A stretch of 64,000 nt of DNA. Source: Pseudorasbora parva (taxonomy: Eukaryota; Chordata; Actinopteri; Cypriniformes; Gobionidae). Below are positions 15,736 to 27,636 of this stretch, in pieces. The DNA is taken from assembly GCF_024679245.1 (NCBI RefSeq), contig NC_090183.1, positions 24,747,355 through 24,811,354 on the forward strand, written 5' to 3'. The position numbers and the translations under genes were made by a program. Below the pieces are notes generated by a model. That model ran no database searches and had not been told where the DNA came from. It worked only from the letters and a program-made list of their open reading frames with translations. The first letter of the stretch is position 1. Every line of letters starts with the position of its first letter.

Positions 15736-16565
15736 TTAACAGCAGCGCACTCAGCAAAAAACGCCTTGAACCCTCTAAAGCATGCAACCAACCCATCCTA
15801 AGCAGATGGTTGTGAAGTACAGCTCGACCCAAGGCCCTTAGAAAGGTTGAGCAGAAGACACAGAGCAAGAAGTGAAGCATTCAACACATACTATCAACCG
15901 GCCGTCCCTCCCAGGACAAGGCCAGGGGCTGCCCAAAAATGGTGGCCACAATAAGCTCTGTGGGTGGGCGTCGACCGGACGACCCTGAACTGGGGATATA
16001 AGCTCCTGCAGATGTACTATCCGGAGCCCGGGGCAACCTGCCAGGGCACCTTGCCACCGCAAGATGCCACCCCCATCCCACCAGCAGCCTAGGCCAACCT
16101 GATGCAGTGCCCTGATGAGGGCCAGCATCTGATAACCCAACAACTAAGGCCCTAAAAAGGGCTGGGACAGACCTTACTGCAGTTCATGCTCACAGTTCAC
16201 GCAGAAAGCCCCCTCAAGAACCTCCCGCACGTGCTCTTCCCCCAGGCAGAGCACACAGAGTGTATGCGTGTCCTTAGGCGTGAGAAACCTGGGACACAGG
16301 TCGGCACACTTCCTGTACGCACGCTTCCTTTTCTCTGTGCACTTCATTTCGGACTTTCAAACGAGTCAGACAGACAGTCCCTGAAGACAAAAAGATAGCG
16401 TCATGTTTGCATGGCGCCCTTTTATACTTCCTGGTCGCATGGTGATGACGTCACTGGCTGCCGCCGGTCAGTAGGATTGTGATTTGATAGCATTTTGATT
16501 TCAGACACCTGTCACGCTGAAGGCGTTCCCCATAGCGTCAGCCTTTCGAAAGGGAACTGATGTTA
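15736..16565 (-). mobile_element. DIRS-B: 5' end and gag start of a DIRS element, minus strand
   Basis: Read on the minus strand, 16565-16400 is a terminal/leader sequence ending in a stretch with 'tataaaagggcgcc'. It is followed by a gag-like frame with the cysteine-rich block TLCVLCLGEEHVREVLEGAF and then VNCEHEL. This CxxC plus GEEH arrangement is the usual start of the fish DIRS gag protein. The rest (about 16140-15880) is open but decayed. It is cut at 15736, directly against the Tc1-like fragment, in the opposite orientation to DIRS-A. It appears to belong to a DIRS subfamily different from DIRS-E. Confidence 0.7.
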
Positions 16566-16904
16566 AATTTCAGAAATTTATGTTGGGATTGGAAACTGAT
16601 TTTAAACTCTAATATTTGTTGTTTGTTTGTTTCTACCATTGATTTTAAATAGTGTGTTATTTGTTTGGGGTTTTTATATTAAAAATATTATATTTAATAT
16701 TTTTTATATTTATATAAATATATTTTTTATATTAATATTTAAACTTCAAGAGATTAACATTTAGTAGTTATTTTATTTTACTGTTTTTCTTACTGTCATC
16801 AATTTGTCATCAGTTTTTGCTTCAGTGAGTTGATCCTTACTTACTTTCTGGTCCATCGATCCCCATGTTCTTCCATAGTTGTTGTTGCTATAGTGACCTA
16901 GTAA
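16566..16904. other. AT-rich filler between DIRS pieces
   Basis: Very AT-rich with runs such as 'tatatttaatattttttata'. No gene or known repeat is recognised. It separates DIRS-B from the resumed DIRS-A sequence. Confidence 0.5.
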
Positions 16905-17389
16905 CTGTGAGCCGAGTATTGGTCAACTCTCCCTGTGCAAGATCAGGGAGGACAAAGAGCAGGTACTTTTGATCGCCCCATATTGGCCTGTCTTGACCTG
17001 GTTCTCCTAACTCCTTGGAACAGCCCCTCCCTGGCCTATCCCTTTGAAGAAGTGCCTCCTTTCTCAGAAATGGCACCTGCGTCCCGACCTGTGGAACCTA
17101 CACATGTGGTCCTGGATAGGATGCGGAAGGTTTGAGTACCCTATCACCACATGTCCACTAAGGCCTTGTCCATGAGAAAGACCTATGCGTTGAAGTAAAA
17201 CCTCTTCATCGCCTGGTTCTCTGCTCGCCAAGTCCCCAGGAAATGCCTGATCGGGTCAGTCAAATTTTATTTAAAAAAAATCTAATTCTGATTAGTTAGA
17301 AAATATATAGTACATTAGGTCAGAACAGTCTTAAAGTTTTCTGCAAGTTAACCATATTGTTGATGTCAAAATCATATGATCAATGACTA

Positions 17390-18060
17390 GTCGGCATCAA
17401 GCCTAAAGCAGCATGGCAGAGCATTAAAGTCGACAAGTCTGTGCAGTCCTACCAGATATGTGCAACCTCCCTGCAAACATCTCCCCATTCTTTGCAGATC
17501 TCTACACTGAGGTGCTGAAATCATGGAGGAATCCGCACTCTGCTCTTTCATATTCCAGCGTCAATGACATACTCTACGGTAGTCTGTATAAATGAGCTTG
17601 GTTATGGGGCGATGCCAAATGTAGAAGAGACGCTCACAAGCTAAGTCTTTCCTTCATGCACATAATTGTGGAGGAAACCTGCCTTATCATGGATCAAAGA
17701 AAGACAAAAGAGAGGAGGAAAAGTAGAGTCTGGCCTTTCTAGTTACCAGATGTAATGAAAGAGGGGCCTGGAGACCCGCACAGACTAGGCTGCCAAGGGG
17801 GAGGACTGACCTGAGGGAAGTCATCTTCACTAGAGCAGCCAAGAAAAAAGTGGTTATGACCCCTTTGGGGCCCCGGTACCAAGAGTGTCCCCTTCCAGAG
17901 GGATTGTAGTTAAACCTCACCATTGTGTTCCAGATTCCCTTCAAGGCTCTTAGTATGCATCGCCACTATCGGTGATTCGGGAGGTAGAGGCGAACAGTCT
18001 CTTTGGTCAAGTAGTTCCTGCCAGTTCTCTGATTAAGGACCTCGAGCAGACTGAAATTAT
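17390..18060 (+). pseudogene. DIRS-C: gag fragment of another DIRS subfamily
   Basis: The plus-strand frame around 17480-17580 reads ISPFFADLYTEVLKSWRNP, corresponding to the 'FFxxLHxEVxxSWxxP' segment of fish DIRS gag proteins. It is followed by 'GYGAMPxVEE'-like and other broken pieces up to about 18055. Several frame changes and stops occur. No RT or recombinase follows. The sequence differs from the DIRS-A gag, so it represents a separate insertion. Confidence 0.55.
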
Positions 18061-18592
18061 AGAAAAAAAAGAGTCAAAGTGTCAAAGTTGTAATTTAGTT
18101 CCCATAGCGTCAATGTCATGATGCTGCAGGGAGTTACACTCAAAAGGCAAGGCAAGTTTATTTATATAACACATTTCATACACAATGGCAATTCAAAGTG
18201 CTTTACATAGCAATTAATTAAAATAGTGATAACAAAATGTGTAAAACTAGAAACAAGGATAATTTGACCAGTGGTACAATGAATTCTAAACAAATAATAA
18301 TAATAATAAGATAAATAGATCCCCATCTGCCTAATTTTAAATTTGGGTATCCCTATTTGAGATGAAAGATATGGAGCAGGTTTGCAATGTCTCCTGGACC
18401 TTAAAAGTCAGTGCAAGACCGGACGTTACCTATGCCCCGCAGGGCCTCCCCTTTCTTGAGTCCGCTTCTTTGCGCACAAGCAGAATGAAGTGAAGCACAC
18501 TGCTCTCCTTTTCCAATTTCTTCCAGTCAGACAGCACTAACCAAAAATAATAATTAACAGATGTATAAGAAATAGATATATACAATTGTAAA

Positions 18593-21400
18593 TGTCACAA
18601 ATATCCACTGAAGGCAAGGTTGAGATGAACCCAAAATGCAGTTTATTTAACAATTCAAACATAAACAAAATGCTTGGCTTGGGTTGGCTTGGTATGGCAT
18701 GGCATGGCATGGCATAAATCAAAACTCAAATTCAAACCTAGAATCACATTGACAATAACAGACCAAGACTATAGGTGTTTTCGACATCGGCTGCGGCTGG
18801 ATGCATGCGATCGGCGAGAGTAGTAGAGTGCAAGCAGGGAGGAGCTGCAAACAGAGACTTGAAGTCGGACACTTTCTGCTTCCCGTGGTCACGTTTACGC
18901 TGTGTTTGCAAACTTTATCACAGCTGAAGTTAAATAAATACAATATTTCTCAAATACACAGAGGTTTCAAATGACGTTTTCATTCAACACTATGTACTGC
19001 TTAACTTAATAAAGCGTCTATTTGGACAAGATTAAAGTTCAACATAAACCTACACTAACAATGAAGTGTTGTCAACGGTTTTTATCAGTTTTAGTTTGAT
19101 AAACATTACAATTAGGGATGGCTGACGCTGTGTCGAGATCCCGAAGCGCAGATGTTTCGAAACGCTGCTCCGAGCTGTGATTCGACTCACCCATGTCACG
19201 TGACGGCCGCTAAACGAAGCACTGAAGTGTTTCATCAGGTGCGCCTGTCGAAACTGCTTTGATTAAAAGGGGCGGGAACAAACCACACAGTCACACATCT
19301 GAATGAACCTCATTACCCACAGTTTAAAAGTGAAGTTAATCCATCTTCACTTCATGGGTTTTTGTGAGAAGAGAGAGATTTTGTGATATAAGTGAGATTT
19401 ATTGTGCGCTATGGTTAGTTATATTTAGGCTAGATCTAAATGAGATAGGCTATATTGACTGATCAGTGACAGATAGGATAGATATTATTCATATAGTAGC
19501 ACATTCATATAAGTTAGAATTATAGATATAGAATATATAGAATTATATAGATATATAGAAGATATTCATAGGTGATATATATTTTTATTTTATTTTATTC
19601 ATTTATTTAATAGGGACCAAGCATATTCATGAACATTGTTGTATAAAATTACATCATGTAAATATGCCAGAATTAGTAAAAATAACTACTTTTAGTCTGC
19701 AGTCCCTATAGGCAGATAACAAAAATAACAAAGACAGCCAACAATCACAACATCATTCACCAAAAAACTAAACAAAAAATTACACAAATGGCAAGACATT
19801 ATTGTTCATTCACCTATATTTTAGTACTACATTCAGATTTACAGTGTAAGTGTACATGTACTAGGCCTATTGATAAATCATAAATGTATGACAGTTAAAT
19901 ATTAGTACACCTCTGGTTTTCAAGAAGCCACTGTTTTAAGTGAGTTTTAAAGGTGTTGAGTGTAGGACATTCTCTTATTGAAAGGGGCAAGCTATTCCAG
20001 AGTTTAACACCTATTACTGACAAAACGTTTTGCCCAAAAGTGGTGAGCCTAAATGGTATCACGCAGTCTCCTTTGACATAGGCCCGTGTATAACCTCCAC
20101 TGTCAACTCTTTGAAAAAAGCCATGCAGTGGAGTGGGAGCAAGATTATGTCACATTTTGTATACTAAACGAGTGTACTTGAATGCCTAAAATTATCAAAG
20201 CTTAAAAATGTATGCCTCTCTAAAATATCGCATTGATGAAATGACAATGCTTTTTTTAATCAAAAACGAAATCTCGTATATCTGGTGTAGGAGCATTTCC
20301 ATTTGGAAACACCACATAAAGTGAGATGTGTGTATTGTATTGACCCAGAATGCAGGATCCATTAACTTAATTTTCACTCATTTGTATGTACTTGCTAAAA
20401 AATATTAGTTTTTAATAATTTTTTCAAAGACTGGAGAAATACTATGTAGGCCTAAAAAAAAAAAAAAAAACTCCTTCAACAGCAGAGCAATTCATATTTT
20501 TTTTATAAAAATGATATGGAACAAATGACACATTATGGCTTTATTTCTTTTAATAATCTTAATTTTTCATGACAAAAAACAAAACAAAAAAATAAAGTTA
20601 TTTACAATGAGGAGGCTACAGATTACAAAACCAAGTAGTTGTCAGACAGATGTTAAAAACGTTTTTGTTTTTTTACATAGTAGATCACACTCAAGGTTAT
20701 TTTAGATTAATACACGCTGGTGTCCACTAGATGGCGTCATGGAGACAGGTGTCGGGTGTTGTTTCGAAGCTTCGGCACGTTTGCTTCAACTGTTTCAGTG
20801 CTTCACGAAGTCTCGGTCTGCCCATCACTAATGACAATATAACATCGCGACAACATGAAAAGAGGTTTTACTGTTATATAAATAAATGATTTGTGAGCAT
20901 TAGTGTAACAAGATTTTACAACAAACACGAAACACACAAGATGGCTGTCATGCGGTGAATCTGGCCATCGTAGTCATCAGAGCTCGAACAGCAGTCCCCC
21001 TTGAGAATCTGCACCGGCTGCATCAGCCGACTGGTCTCAAAACACTCTCGCGGTACTTTGTTGACATACGTCACAGTCACGTGCATTCGGCGCTGTCTCA
21101 AGTCGGACAAAATTTCTAACCGGCATGCACTGCTTCAAGTCTGCCGCCGATCGGTCAGCGCATCGCTGGGTGAAGTCGGACAAGCCATGACTAACACGAG
21201 GGCTTAAAAGACTGAAGACTAGACAAGACACACCTGTGAACAATGATTAAACAATGAACCAATGACAACATGACATGCCAGCACAAGACAAAGGAGCACA
21301 TGACAGGGTCACATGACGAACCAGGAAGTGCAAGACAAAACATGACCGTGAACATGATAAAACAAGAAACATGAACCCAACACCAAAACACCCTGTGACA
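18593..21400. mobile_element. TGTCAC...GTGACA element with GTAAA target duplications
   Basis: The element begins TGTCACA and ends TGTGACA and is flanked by GTAAA at 18588-18592 and 21401-21405, a perfect 5-bp duplication. TG...CA ends with a 5-bp duplication are typical of LTRs, but there is no second LTR or gag/pol, so a solo LTR or an unclassified DNA transposon are both possible. Internal sequence includes a primer-like 'aacccaaaatgcagtttatt' near the left end. Some sequence at 18770-18830 and 21080-21190 looks like partly matching inverted arms of a further nested element. The hAT at 19113-20830 lies inside. No coding region is recognised. Confidence 0.65.
19113..20830. mobile_element. 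Non-autonomous hAT transposon (1.7 kb), nested
   Basis: It runs from TAGGGATGG to CCATCACTA, a hAT-style inverted terminal pair whose similarity continues patchily inward ('agcgcag...tttcgaaac' versus 'cgaagcttcgaaac'). Flanking 8-mers ATTACAAT (19105-19112) and ATGACAAT (20831-20838) differ by one base and fit an 8-bp target duplication. The interior is non-coding. Part of it (about 19590-20170, with 'gcaagctattccagagttta') looks like a captured or inserted piece of another dispersed repeat. It is younger than the element around it. Confidence 0.8.
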
Positions 21401-21760
21401 GTAAAGATAATTAAAAAATAATAAAAAGATGTATAGATAAAATAGCAATAACCAAAGATACAACAAATGTGACTAAATCAGTTAAAAAAGAATAAAAAAT
21501 TGATAAGTAGACAAGATAATGTGTAATCAGACATTTACAGTGGCACAGTAAACAGATGTGTTTTGAGTCTGGATTTGAATGTGGCTATACTATTGGAGCA
21601 CATCTGATCTATTCAAGACGCTGGTTCCAACTGCAGCTGGCATAGCTAAAAAAGCAGACTCTCCTTGCTTTGAGTGAACTCTTGGTATTTCTAACTGACT
21701 TGATCCTGATGATCTGAGTGATCTGTTGGGTTTGTATTGATTCATCATATCCGCAATGTA

Positions 21761-22899
21761 TATCTTAAAAGAGAATGTATCTGTTTACATATGTAACCCG
21801 GTTCCAGCGAGTTTTTGTAACAATCTGTGAATTTTTTTAACACAAACATTTTAATTACTAACCAAATAATTTGGCAGTTTCTCATTTCAACTTTACAAAT
21901 TGTATATGACATACATTTAATGAAATCATAAACATATTCAATCAACAGCTGCAAATTTTTATCAAACTGATGATCAGATAATTCCCAAAATGACCTGTAA
22001 CTTACAAGTCAAGTTTTTATTAGAATATCGGCCTGTGGCACACCCTACATAACAGCAACATTCTTTATGCACTGTATATCTGCACTTACTATCTATCTAC
22101 ATGACGTTTAATGAAGTACAATGTTGATCTAACCTTCTTCTCTCTGGCTTGCTCTACCCTTTCACCATTTACACTGATGAGTAAAATGTGACTAGACAGA
22201 GAGGCTACTTGGTTAATTAAGAGGTTAGCTGAAGAAACTCTCTGTGCTAATATTAACCTTTGTCTTGGGAATGTTCTTATCATCTATGCATGATTAACTT
22301 GCATGGTACAACAATTAGCATAATTCACCATGACACATTCATTAGACTAATGTATTTAACATAATATAATACCTGTGCTTAATAATAATAATTACAAAAA
22401 AACTACTCCACTCAGAAGTTAAAAGGTTTAAAAGGTATTATATATCATGAACTTTGACAAATAAAATAATAGTGTTGTGTTAGCAATTAAATCACTGTAA
22501 GCATAAATCATTTAGTTTATAAGTCACCAGGGACAAACACATCAGCTAAATGAGCTGTGAGCAGGCAAGCAGTCCCACAGCACTAGTTACCACTTTCAAA
22601 TGACAGGAGCTAAAAACTAAAGACTGCCTGAGGTCACACCACACATTTTTTAATCAAGCTTCTTTGAAGCATAAAAAGGCAGAAAACTCAAAACGTCTAT
22701 GCTGTCTAAATTTCTTTACTAAGCTTTTTGTGCAGTACCTCAAACTAACCACTATGATACAGGGACTTGATGTCTCTTTACAGGCTCATCAAATCACTCT
22801 TATTTCTATGAAGACATTCTTTGTTTAAATCTTTAGCCCTATACAAATTTTACGCCCCCAACATTTGCATGTCAGCCCATGTTCATTTTCAGGAGAAAC
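21761..22899. other. AT-rich intergenic stretch
   Basis: No gene, RNA or bounded repeat is recognised. Small open frames are AT-driven. Confidence 0.45.
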
Positions 22900-23215
22900 T
22901 GCGCAGTGCACAGCCGTCGGGAGTTCAGCAGATAAACAAGCGTCACGTGATGATAGCGAAAACGGCAGATCATCACAGATGTCATGTTCCAGGCTGTGCA
23001 GGACTTTTCATAGCCTTCCCACAGATAAACAATGTCAACAGTCATGGTTGATGTTTATTTACAATCGGCTACAGCAACAATTTAATTCAAAGTTGTTAGT
23101 TCGGCCCATTTCACCACGGAGAGTTTTTCTAACCTGGGGCAATATAGCAGGATTCGCTCAGCGTCTGATACTGAAGAAAGGGCCGATTTCAACCGTATTC
23201 CTGCAAGCAGTAAGT
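22900..23215 (+). pseudogene. THAP-type zinc-finger exon remnant
   Basis: A frame beginning CHVPGCAGLF (about 22984) shifts into RTFHSLPTDKQCQQSWLMFI, then LKKGPISTVF near 23190. The spacing of C-x-x-x-G-C, FHSLP, the W of 'SWLMFI' and the late 'LKKG..TVF' is that of a THAP DNA-binding domain. At least one frameshift separates the CxxxGC part from the rest, and the expected C-x-x-H pair in the middle is not readable in a single frame. A GCAG/TAAGTAG junction at about 23208 could have been a splice donor. THAP domains occur both in host genes and in transposons (P and ISL2EU types), so the origin is open. Confidence 0.55.
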
Positions 23216-24529
23216 AGTGATTTTATCCACTTATTGATTGTTGAACCCATTTTGAATTAAATTGAAAGTTTCTTAGTAAGATAACATTACGATAATATCC
23301 CCTATGTTGTCCCCTATGTTGTCTAGATTCAACGCAAGATGCTAGTAAAATAAGTCTTGTCATACAATACAACAGTAGATATGTATGTCGATCCCTTTTG
23401 ACGGACTGAAATCTAAATTAGCCTTAATTTCATCATTACAACATAACTCAGAAACGAACTAATTTTACTACTACTGTTTATTTGCTTACAGATCGCTCAC
23501 TCAATTCTTGTAGCTAACGTCAACTTCTCCACCATCTAAGTTGAAACAAGGCTTCAAGTCAATTTGTTAAATAAATATACATTTTTGAGAAATTAAGTAT
23601 GATTATTTTGCAGCAGGTGAGTAGTAAACATGACACTGACTATTGTGGCTTCTACATTACTTTGTTTGGCTTAATAATTTGACTTTTAAATCAGTACTCT
23701 ACTGTCAAATGCTACTGTACAAATAACATATTTACGCGCTCGTGATTCAAAGTTGAGAAGCTATCATTGTAAAATCATTGCCATGACGGATGGTATAAAT
23801 ATGTGTTAGCTGTCATTGAGCAGCAGTGCAGTGAAACAGCCAATCAGAGCAGAACTCTGCATTAAAAGTCCCATGCAATGGGTTGTTTTATTGTTTTATA
23901 ATGTTTCCTGGGGTGTACTTATATTGATAGTATGGTTTTTACATTAAAAAAAAAAAAAACATAATTTAGAAATAAAAGGTTTTTTTTTCTTTCTATACTG
24001 ATATTAGCCCTCTGTTTAGAATGCTCTGTTTCAAGAGGCCTGTCTGTGAGTCTTCAGTGAAAACACCCACTGTGATTGGCTGACATCTTTGCATTTGAAA
24101 TTAGTTAACGTGAGGATGGGGGCGTGGTTTAGTCAGGCACGAGCAAAGCAGCTGCAGCACTGCCAGTCGAGAGAGACAGAGAGAAACAGAGCTGGGGAAA
24201 GATTGCTGAGGAAGTGTTATTGTACCGAGTTTTTGAGAGCGGGAGTTTATTTTGTTTGTATCTGAGAGCTCTGAATAAACACAAGTGAACTTTGCAACGT
24301 TATTTCTCTCACAAAATGCTTTCACCACAGCTAACAACAAACACCACATTAACATGATACAGTTTCTGTTGAGCATAATGAGCAGCGTCATTCAAACACG
24401 ATCCGAACATTATAAAGAGTGTTCTTTGAATGTGCTCTTTAGTTTAATCATTTAAATAACAAATTTGTTTCATGCTGCTAACAGAAATGACGGGAAGTTG
24501 ATGGTGTTAGTTGCTGGCTTGATTCACTG
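23216..24529. other. Intergenic, no supported gene
   Basis: AT-rich with a poly-A run near 23946. A 96-codon minus-strand frame at 24101-24391 has no known domain. The boundary with DIRS-D at about 24530 is approximate. Confidence 0.4.
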
Positions 24530-25835
24530 ATGCATCAAGACGGCCAGCTGCAGGACTGACAGTTTTAAACGATTTAGAAAGGCTCTCCGATGGATATTCT
24601 GACCAGGAGGGACCTTCTCTCTCAAGCGAGGGGGATGTTCCTTCATCCCCACCCGGAGTTATGGAAACTCTGGGCCTGACCCCTGAGGGGGCTCGGCTCT
24701 TAGAAGAGGGTCTCTCGACTGAGGTCGTTGAGACCATCCTTCACTCCAGAGCTCCGTCCACGAGGAAATGATATGCACTAAAATGGAGATTGTTCTCAGT
24801 ATGGTGTAGAGAATGCCAGTTGGGCCCCCAGTTAACTGCCTGGTTGGTACAGTGCTGGAGTTCCTGCAGGCAAGGTTCTCAGCAGGGTTGACCCCCTCAA
24901 CAATAAAGGTTTATGTGGCGGCCTTAGCTGCTTTCCACACTCCTTTGGGTGGAGTGTCTTTGGGAAGACACCCGCTAATTACTCGTTTCCTCCGTGGTAC
25001 TTTGAGGTTGAGGCCAGTGGTTCATTCGAGGGTCCTCACCTGGGACTTGGCCATTGTTCTTCAGGGCCTATCTGTGGCCCCCTTCAAACCTATTGAAGAA
25101 GTGTCAGACAAGTTCCTGACACTTAAAACTATCTTTTTGCTGGCCATTTCGTCTCTAAAAAGAATTGGAGACATTCAGTCCCTGTCGGTAGGGCCCTCAT
25201 GTTTAGAGTTTGCACCTGGAATGGTGAAGGCCTTTCTTCACTCCAGACCGGGTTACATCCCTAAGGTCCCTACGGGCCCTAGGGGTCCTATTACTCTTCA
25301 AGCCTTCTGTCCTCCGCCTTTCGTGACGTCAGACCAGGAAAGATTAAATCTGCCATGCCCAGTGAGGGCACTTGATGCTTACGTCCACAGAGCTGCCCTG
25401 TGGAGAAAGACTGACCAGTTGTTTGTCTGTTTCGGAGCCCCTAAGAGGGGGGGCTCCAGTATCTAAGCAGAGAATGAGCAAGTGGCTGGTCGAGGCCATC
25501 TCGCTTGCTTATGAGGCGTCCGGACAGCCGTCTCCCTTGGCAGTATGGGCGCATTCTACTAAGGGTATGGCTGCTTCTAAAGCACGTCTGTCGGGGGCTT
25601 CCCTCCAAGACGTATGTAATGCGGCAGGGTGGTCCTCGCCGCTTACTTTCGTTAGATTCTACGAATTGGATGTAGCATCTACAGTTGGGGTGCAGGTGTT
25701 GTCGTAGTCGTGTGTGCTACGGTTTCACACATACGAGCACTTGACACAATCACGCAGAGGCGTTCTCACAGCGTTTCGACGCAGTGTCTCATTCCCCTCA
25801 GGGAACTAAGGTTACATACGTAACCAAGACGTTTT
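24530..25835 (+). mobile_element. DIRS-D: recombinase end of a DIRS element
   Basis: The segment holds the linker before the recombinase (24600-24810), the tyrosine recombinase relic, and a right terminal region ending with 'ggttacatacgtaaccaaga' at about 25813-25832. That terminal phrase also occurs in the DIRS-E insertion (about 48120) and in the extra end at 49495. Gag, RT and RNase H are absent, so this is a 5'-truncated copy. Confidence 0.8.
24813..25707 (+). pseudogene. DIRS-D tyrosine recombinase, frameshifted
   Basis: The first frame (24813-25466) carries LTPSTIKVYVAALAAFH, the N-terminal helical domain, and SLKRIGDIQSL with the first catalytic arginine. A +1/-1 shift at about 25455 is needed to continue into the second frame (to 25707), which has the HxxK motif AHSTKGMAAS and then FVRFYELDV with the nucleophilic tyrosine. 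The second catalytic arginine of the usual HxxR is lysine here, and a frameshift splits the domain. The enzyme would join a circular DNA copy to the chromosome; this copy should be inactive. Confidence 0.85.
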
Positions 25836-26037
25836 CCTTGTTTTACCTGAGGCAAAAAAAACGATGTGTTGCCTTTAAACAGAGTAGACTTTACATTATA
25901 TGCAGATGTGGTCAAATTATTTAGATTTTCACGTAAAGACATGTTTATTTTAATGCAAACAATGCTCTGTCACTTTAATTCAGCGTATGCAGCAAAAACT
26001 AGACTCTGTGCGGAAACAATCGCCGGACTGCTGTATA

Positions 26038-27267
26038 CAGGGCCGTTTCTAACCTTTCTGGCACTAACCTTTTTAAAGTTTCTAACCTTTCTGGGGGTCG
26101 GGGGCATGCTCCCCCGAGAAAATTTTGATTTCTATGATCTACATATGTGTATTTTAAGATGTTCTGAAGGCCAAAAAATTAGATAACAATTGTTAATATT
26201 TATATAGCTTGAAAACCATGTTACTCGGCCCCACTGCAGATTGAAGAACAGTTACACAAAGACTAAAAAACGGGATGAAGCCGTAGCCGAAGCCTCGCGC
26301 CAGTTTCATATGTTTTAAAGGTTAATCACATATTTTTTTAGGGGGCGCTGAGGCATAAGTTAATAAAAAAGGGCCTAGTGATTCCCATGGTTATGACAGT
26401 ATTAGCCTACTTGATCAATTTACACTAAACAGTTATCTCTGATGTAATGTTTTTTTTTTTTTTAATTCAAATTAACTATGCTATAATGTTCTGCACCTGA
26501 AATAAAGGAGCATGGTGTGTGGTCCGTCCAGTACTAATATTCAGTGTAATGTTTTGCTCAACGTTATGATAGAGTGACCAGCTTAGTAGAGAACAAGTAA
26601 CCAATAAGTAAGCTAACATACCTGTATATTTCGCTTTCATTTTTATATTTCCTCTTTTTTCTTTTTACGATACTGAGCCCCTGATGGCTTTGACCTCTTC
26701 ATGATGATGAATCTAAAGCATGCTGTAACGAGTAGAAATATAGTGTGGCCCCTTTGAGATTTGCGCGCTTCCTGAAAACGAAGTCTGCATTTTGTGTATG
26801 TGCGCACTGAGTCTTGAGCTCCCATGTGTGGGGATTATTTTCTGTTTTCTGTTGCTAACAGTCAGATATTTTGCTTATTAAATAATGCTGTGGATGGAAA
26901 GGGAGTTTGTGATGAGTGTTCAGCGGGGAATAAAGTGCAATCTGTTTGATGTTAATCGCCTCCGTGTTTGCATCCACTCCAGTTACATTAAGTGAGCTAT
27001 CCGCATTTTTCACTCGGACACAAGCGTTACAACGACGTTCTCTGCCGCCCATGATCTCATTACAGCAGCGCCATATCACCATGGCGACTTCACTCCAATA
27101 ATCACAACTAATTATAATGCCTTGAAATAGCAAAAGTACGAAATATTAATAATAAAATATATATGAAATAACTAAAAAATCTTGTTGAGACGGGGGCTCA
27201 CTGGCGCCCCCCAGCTGTTGGCGCCCTAGGCAACCGCCTAGTTTGCCTATGCCTAGAAACGGCACTG
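26038..27267. mobile_element. Non-autonomous hAT transposon, 1.23 kb, perfect TSDs
   Basis: The ends are CAGGGCCGTTTCTA and TAGAAACGGCACTG, inverted copies with one mismatch. The element is flanked on both sides by the identical 8-mer GCTGTATA (26030-26037 and 27268-27275). CAG-type ends and 8-bp duplications define hAT. The inside has no transposase; open frames are short. Near each end are matching phrases about 'gcgccccc' and 'gctcccccg', probably sub-terminal sequence. Confidence 0.9.
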
Positions 27268-27275
27268 GCTGTATA

Positions 27276-27631
27276 CGCAACAATCCTGGAACGGATTGCC
27301 GGACCGCATCCGTGTCCGGTGTGAAAGCTATAATCAGTTAACATGGGTACGGAAATAAATACGCACCACATACACACTGCAAATGGAGTATGTGTGAAAC
27401 GAGCGCAACGCACAGGTTGTTCGACAAATAAGCATTCAAAAACAACTGGTAAATACACTAAGTTTCGTAGTCCTGGCATGTGCTTTTAGAGTAATGGAGT
27501 TATTTACTTTGTCAAACCTCTGATTGGGACTAATGCACATTCATGGCTCAGCGTATATTAAATGAAGCAAGGGTATAGAGTTATTGTAAAGTTATGTATT
27601 TATGTATAATGTTAATGCAATTTGATCAAGG
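27276..27631. other. Short intergenic spacer
   Basis: No gene is recognised. The phrase 'gtccggtgtgaaagc' at 27314 resembles a transposon terminus, but no partner is found. The spacer ends at the gypsy target site. Confidence 0.45.
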
Positions 27632-27636
27632 ATGAG

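Larger units (their letters stand above)
13095..17262 (+). mobile_element. DIRS-A: degenerate DIRS-like retrotransposon, interrupted
   Basis: A plus-strand DIRS-type element can be followed in order: a left terminal sequence (13095-13310) that resembles the 5' end of DIRS-E at 44860-45040, then gag, RT with YLDD, the start of RNase H (to 15445), and after an interruption the RNase H/recombinase linker at 16905-17262. That last part matches the same region of DIRS-E at about 46975-47340. The insertions inside it are a SINE (14198-14458), a Tc1-like end (15446-15735), a minus-strand DIRS fragment (15736-16565) and AT-rich DNA (16566-16904). Frames are broken by many stops and shifts, so it is an old, dead copy. 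The tyrosine recombinase itself is not recovered. Confidence 0.8.
18143..21760 (+). repeat. Interspersed fish repeat split by later insertions
   Basis: The left part starts 'aaggcaaggcaagtttattt' and continues 'ttcaaagtgctttacatagc' to about 18320. The right part (21406-21760) contains 'gtgttttgagtctggatttg' and 'agcagactctccttgctttg', which are later blocks of the same abundant fish repeat as I know it. Between them lie an unexplained block (about 18322-18535) and the element at 18593-21400. The repeat class is uncertain. Confidence 0.6.
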
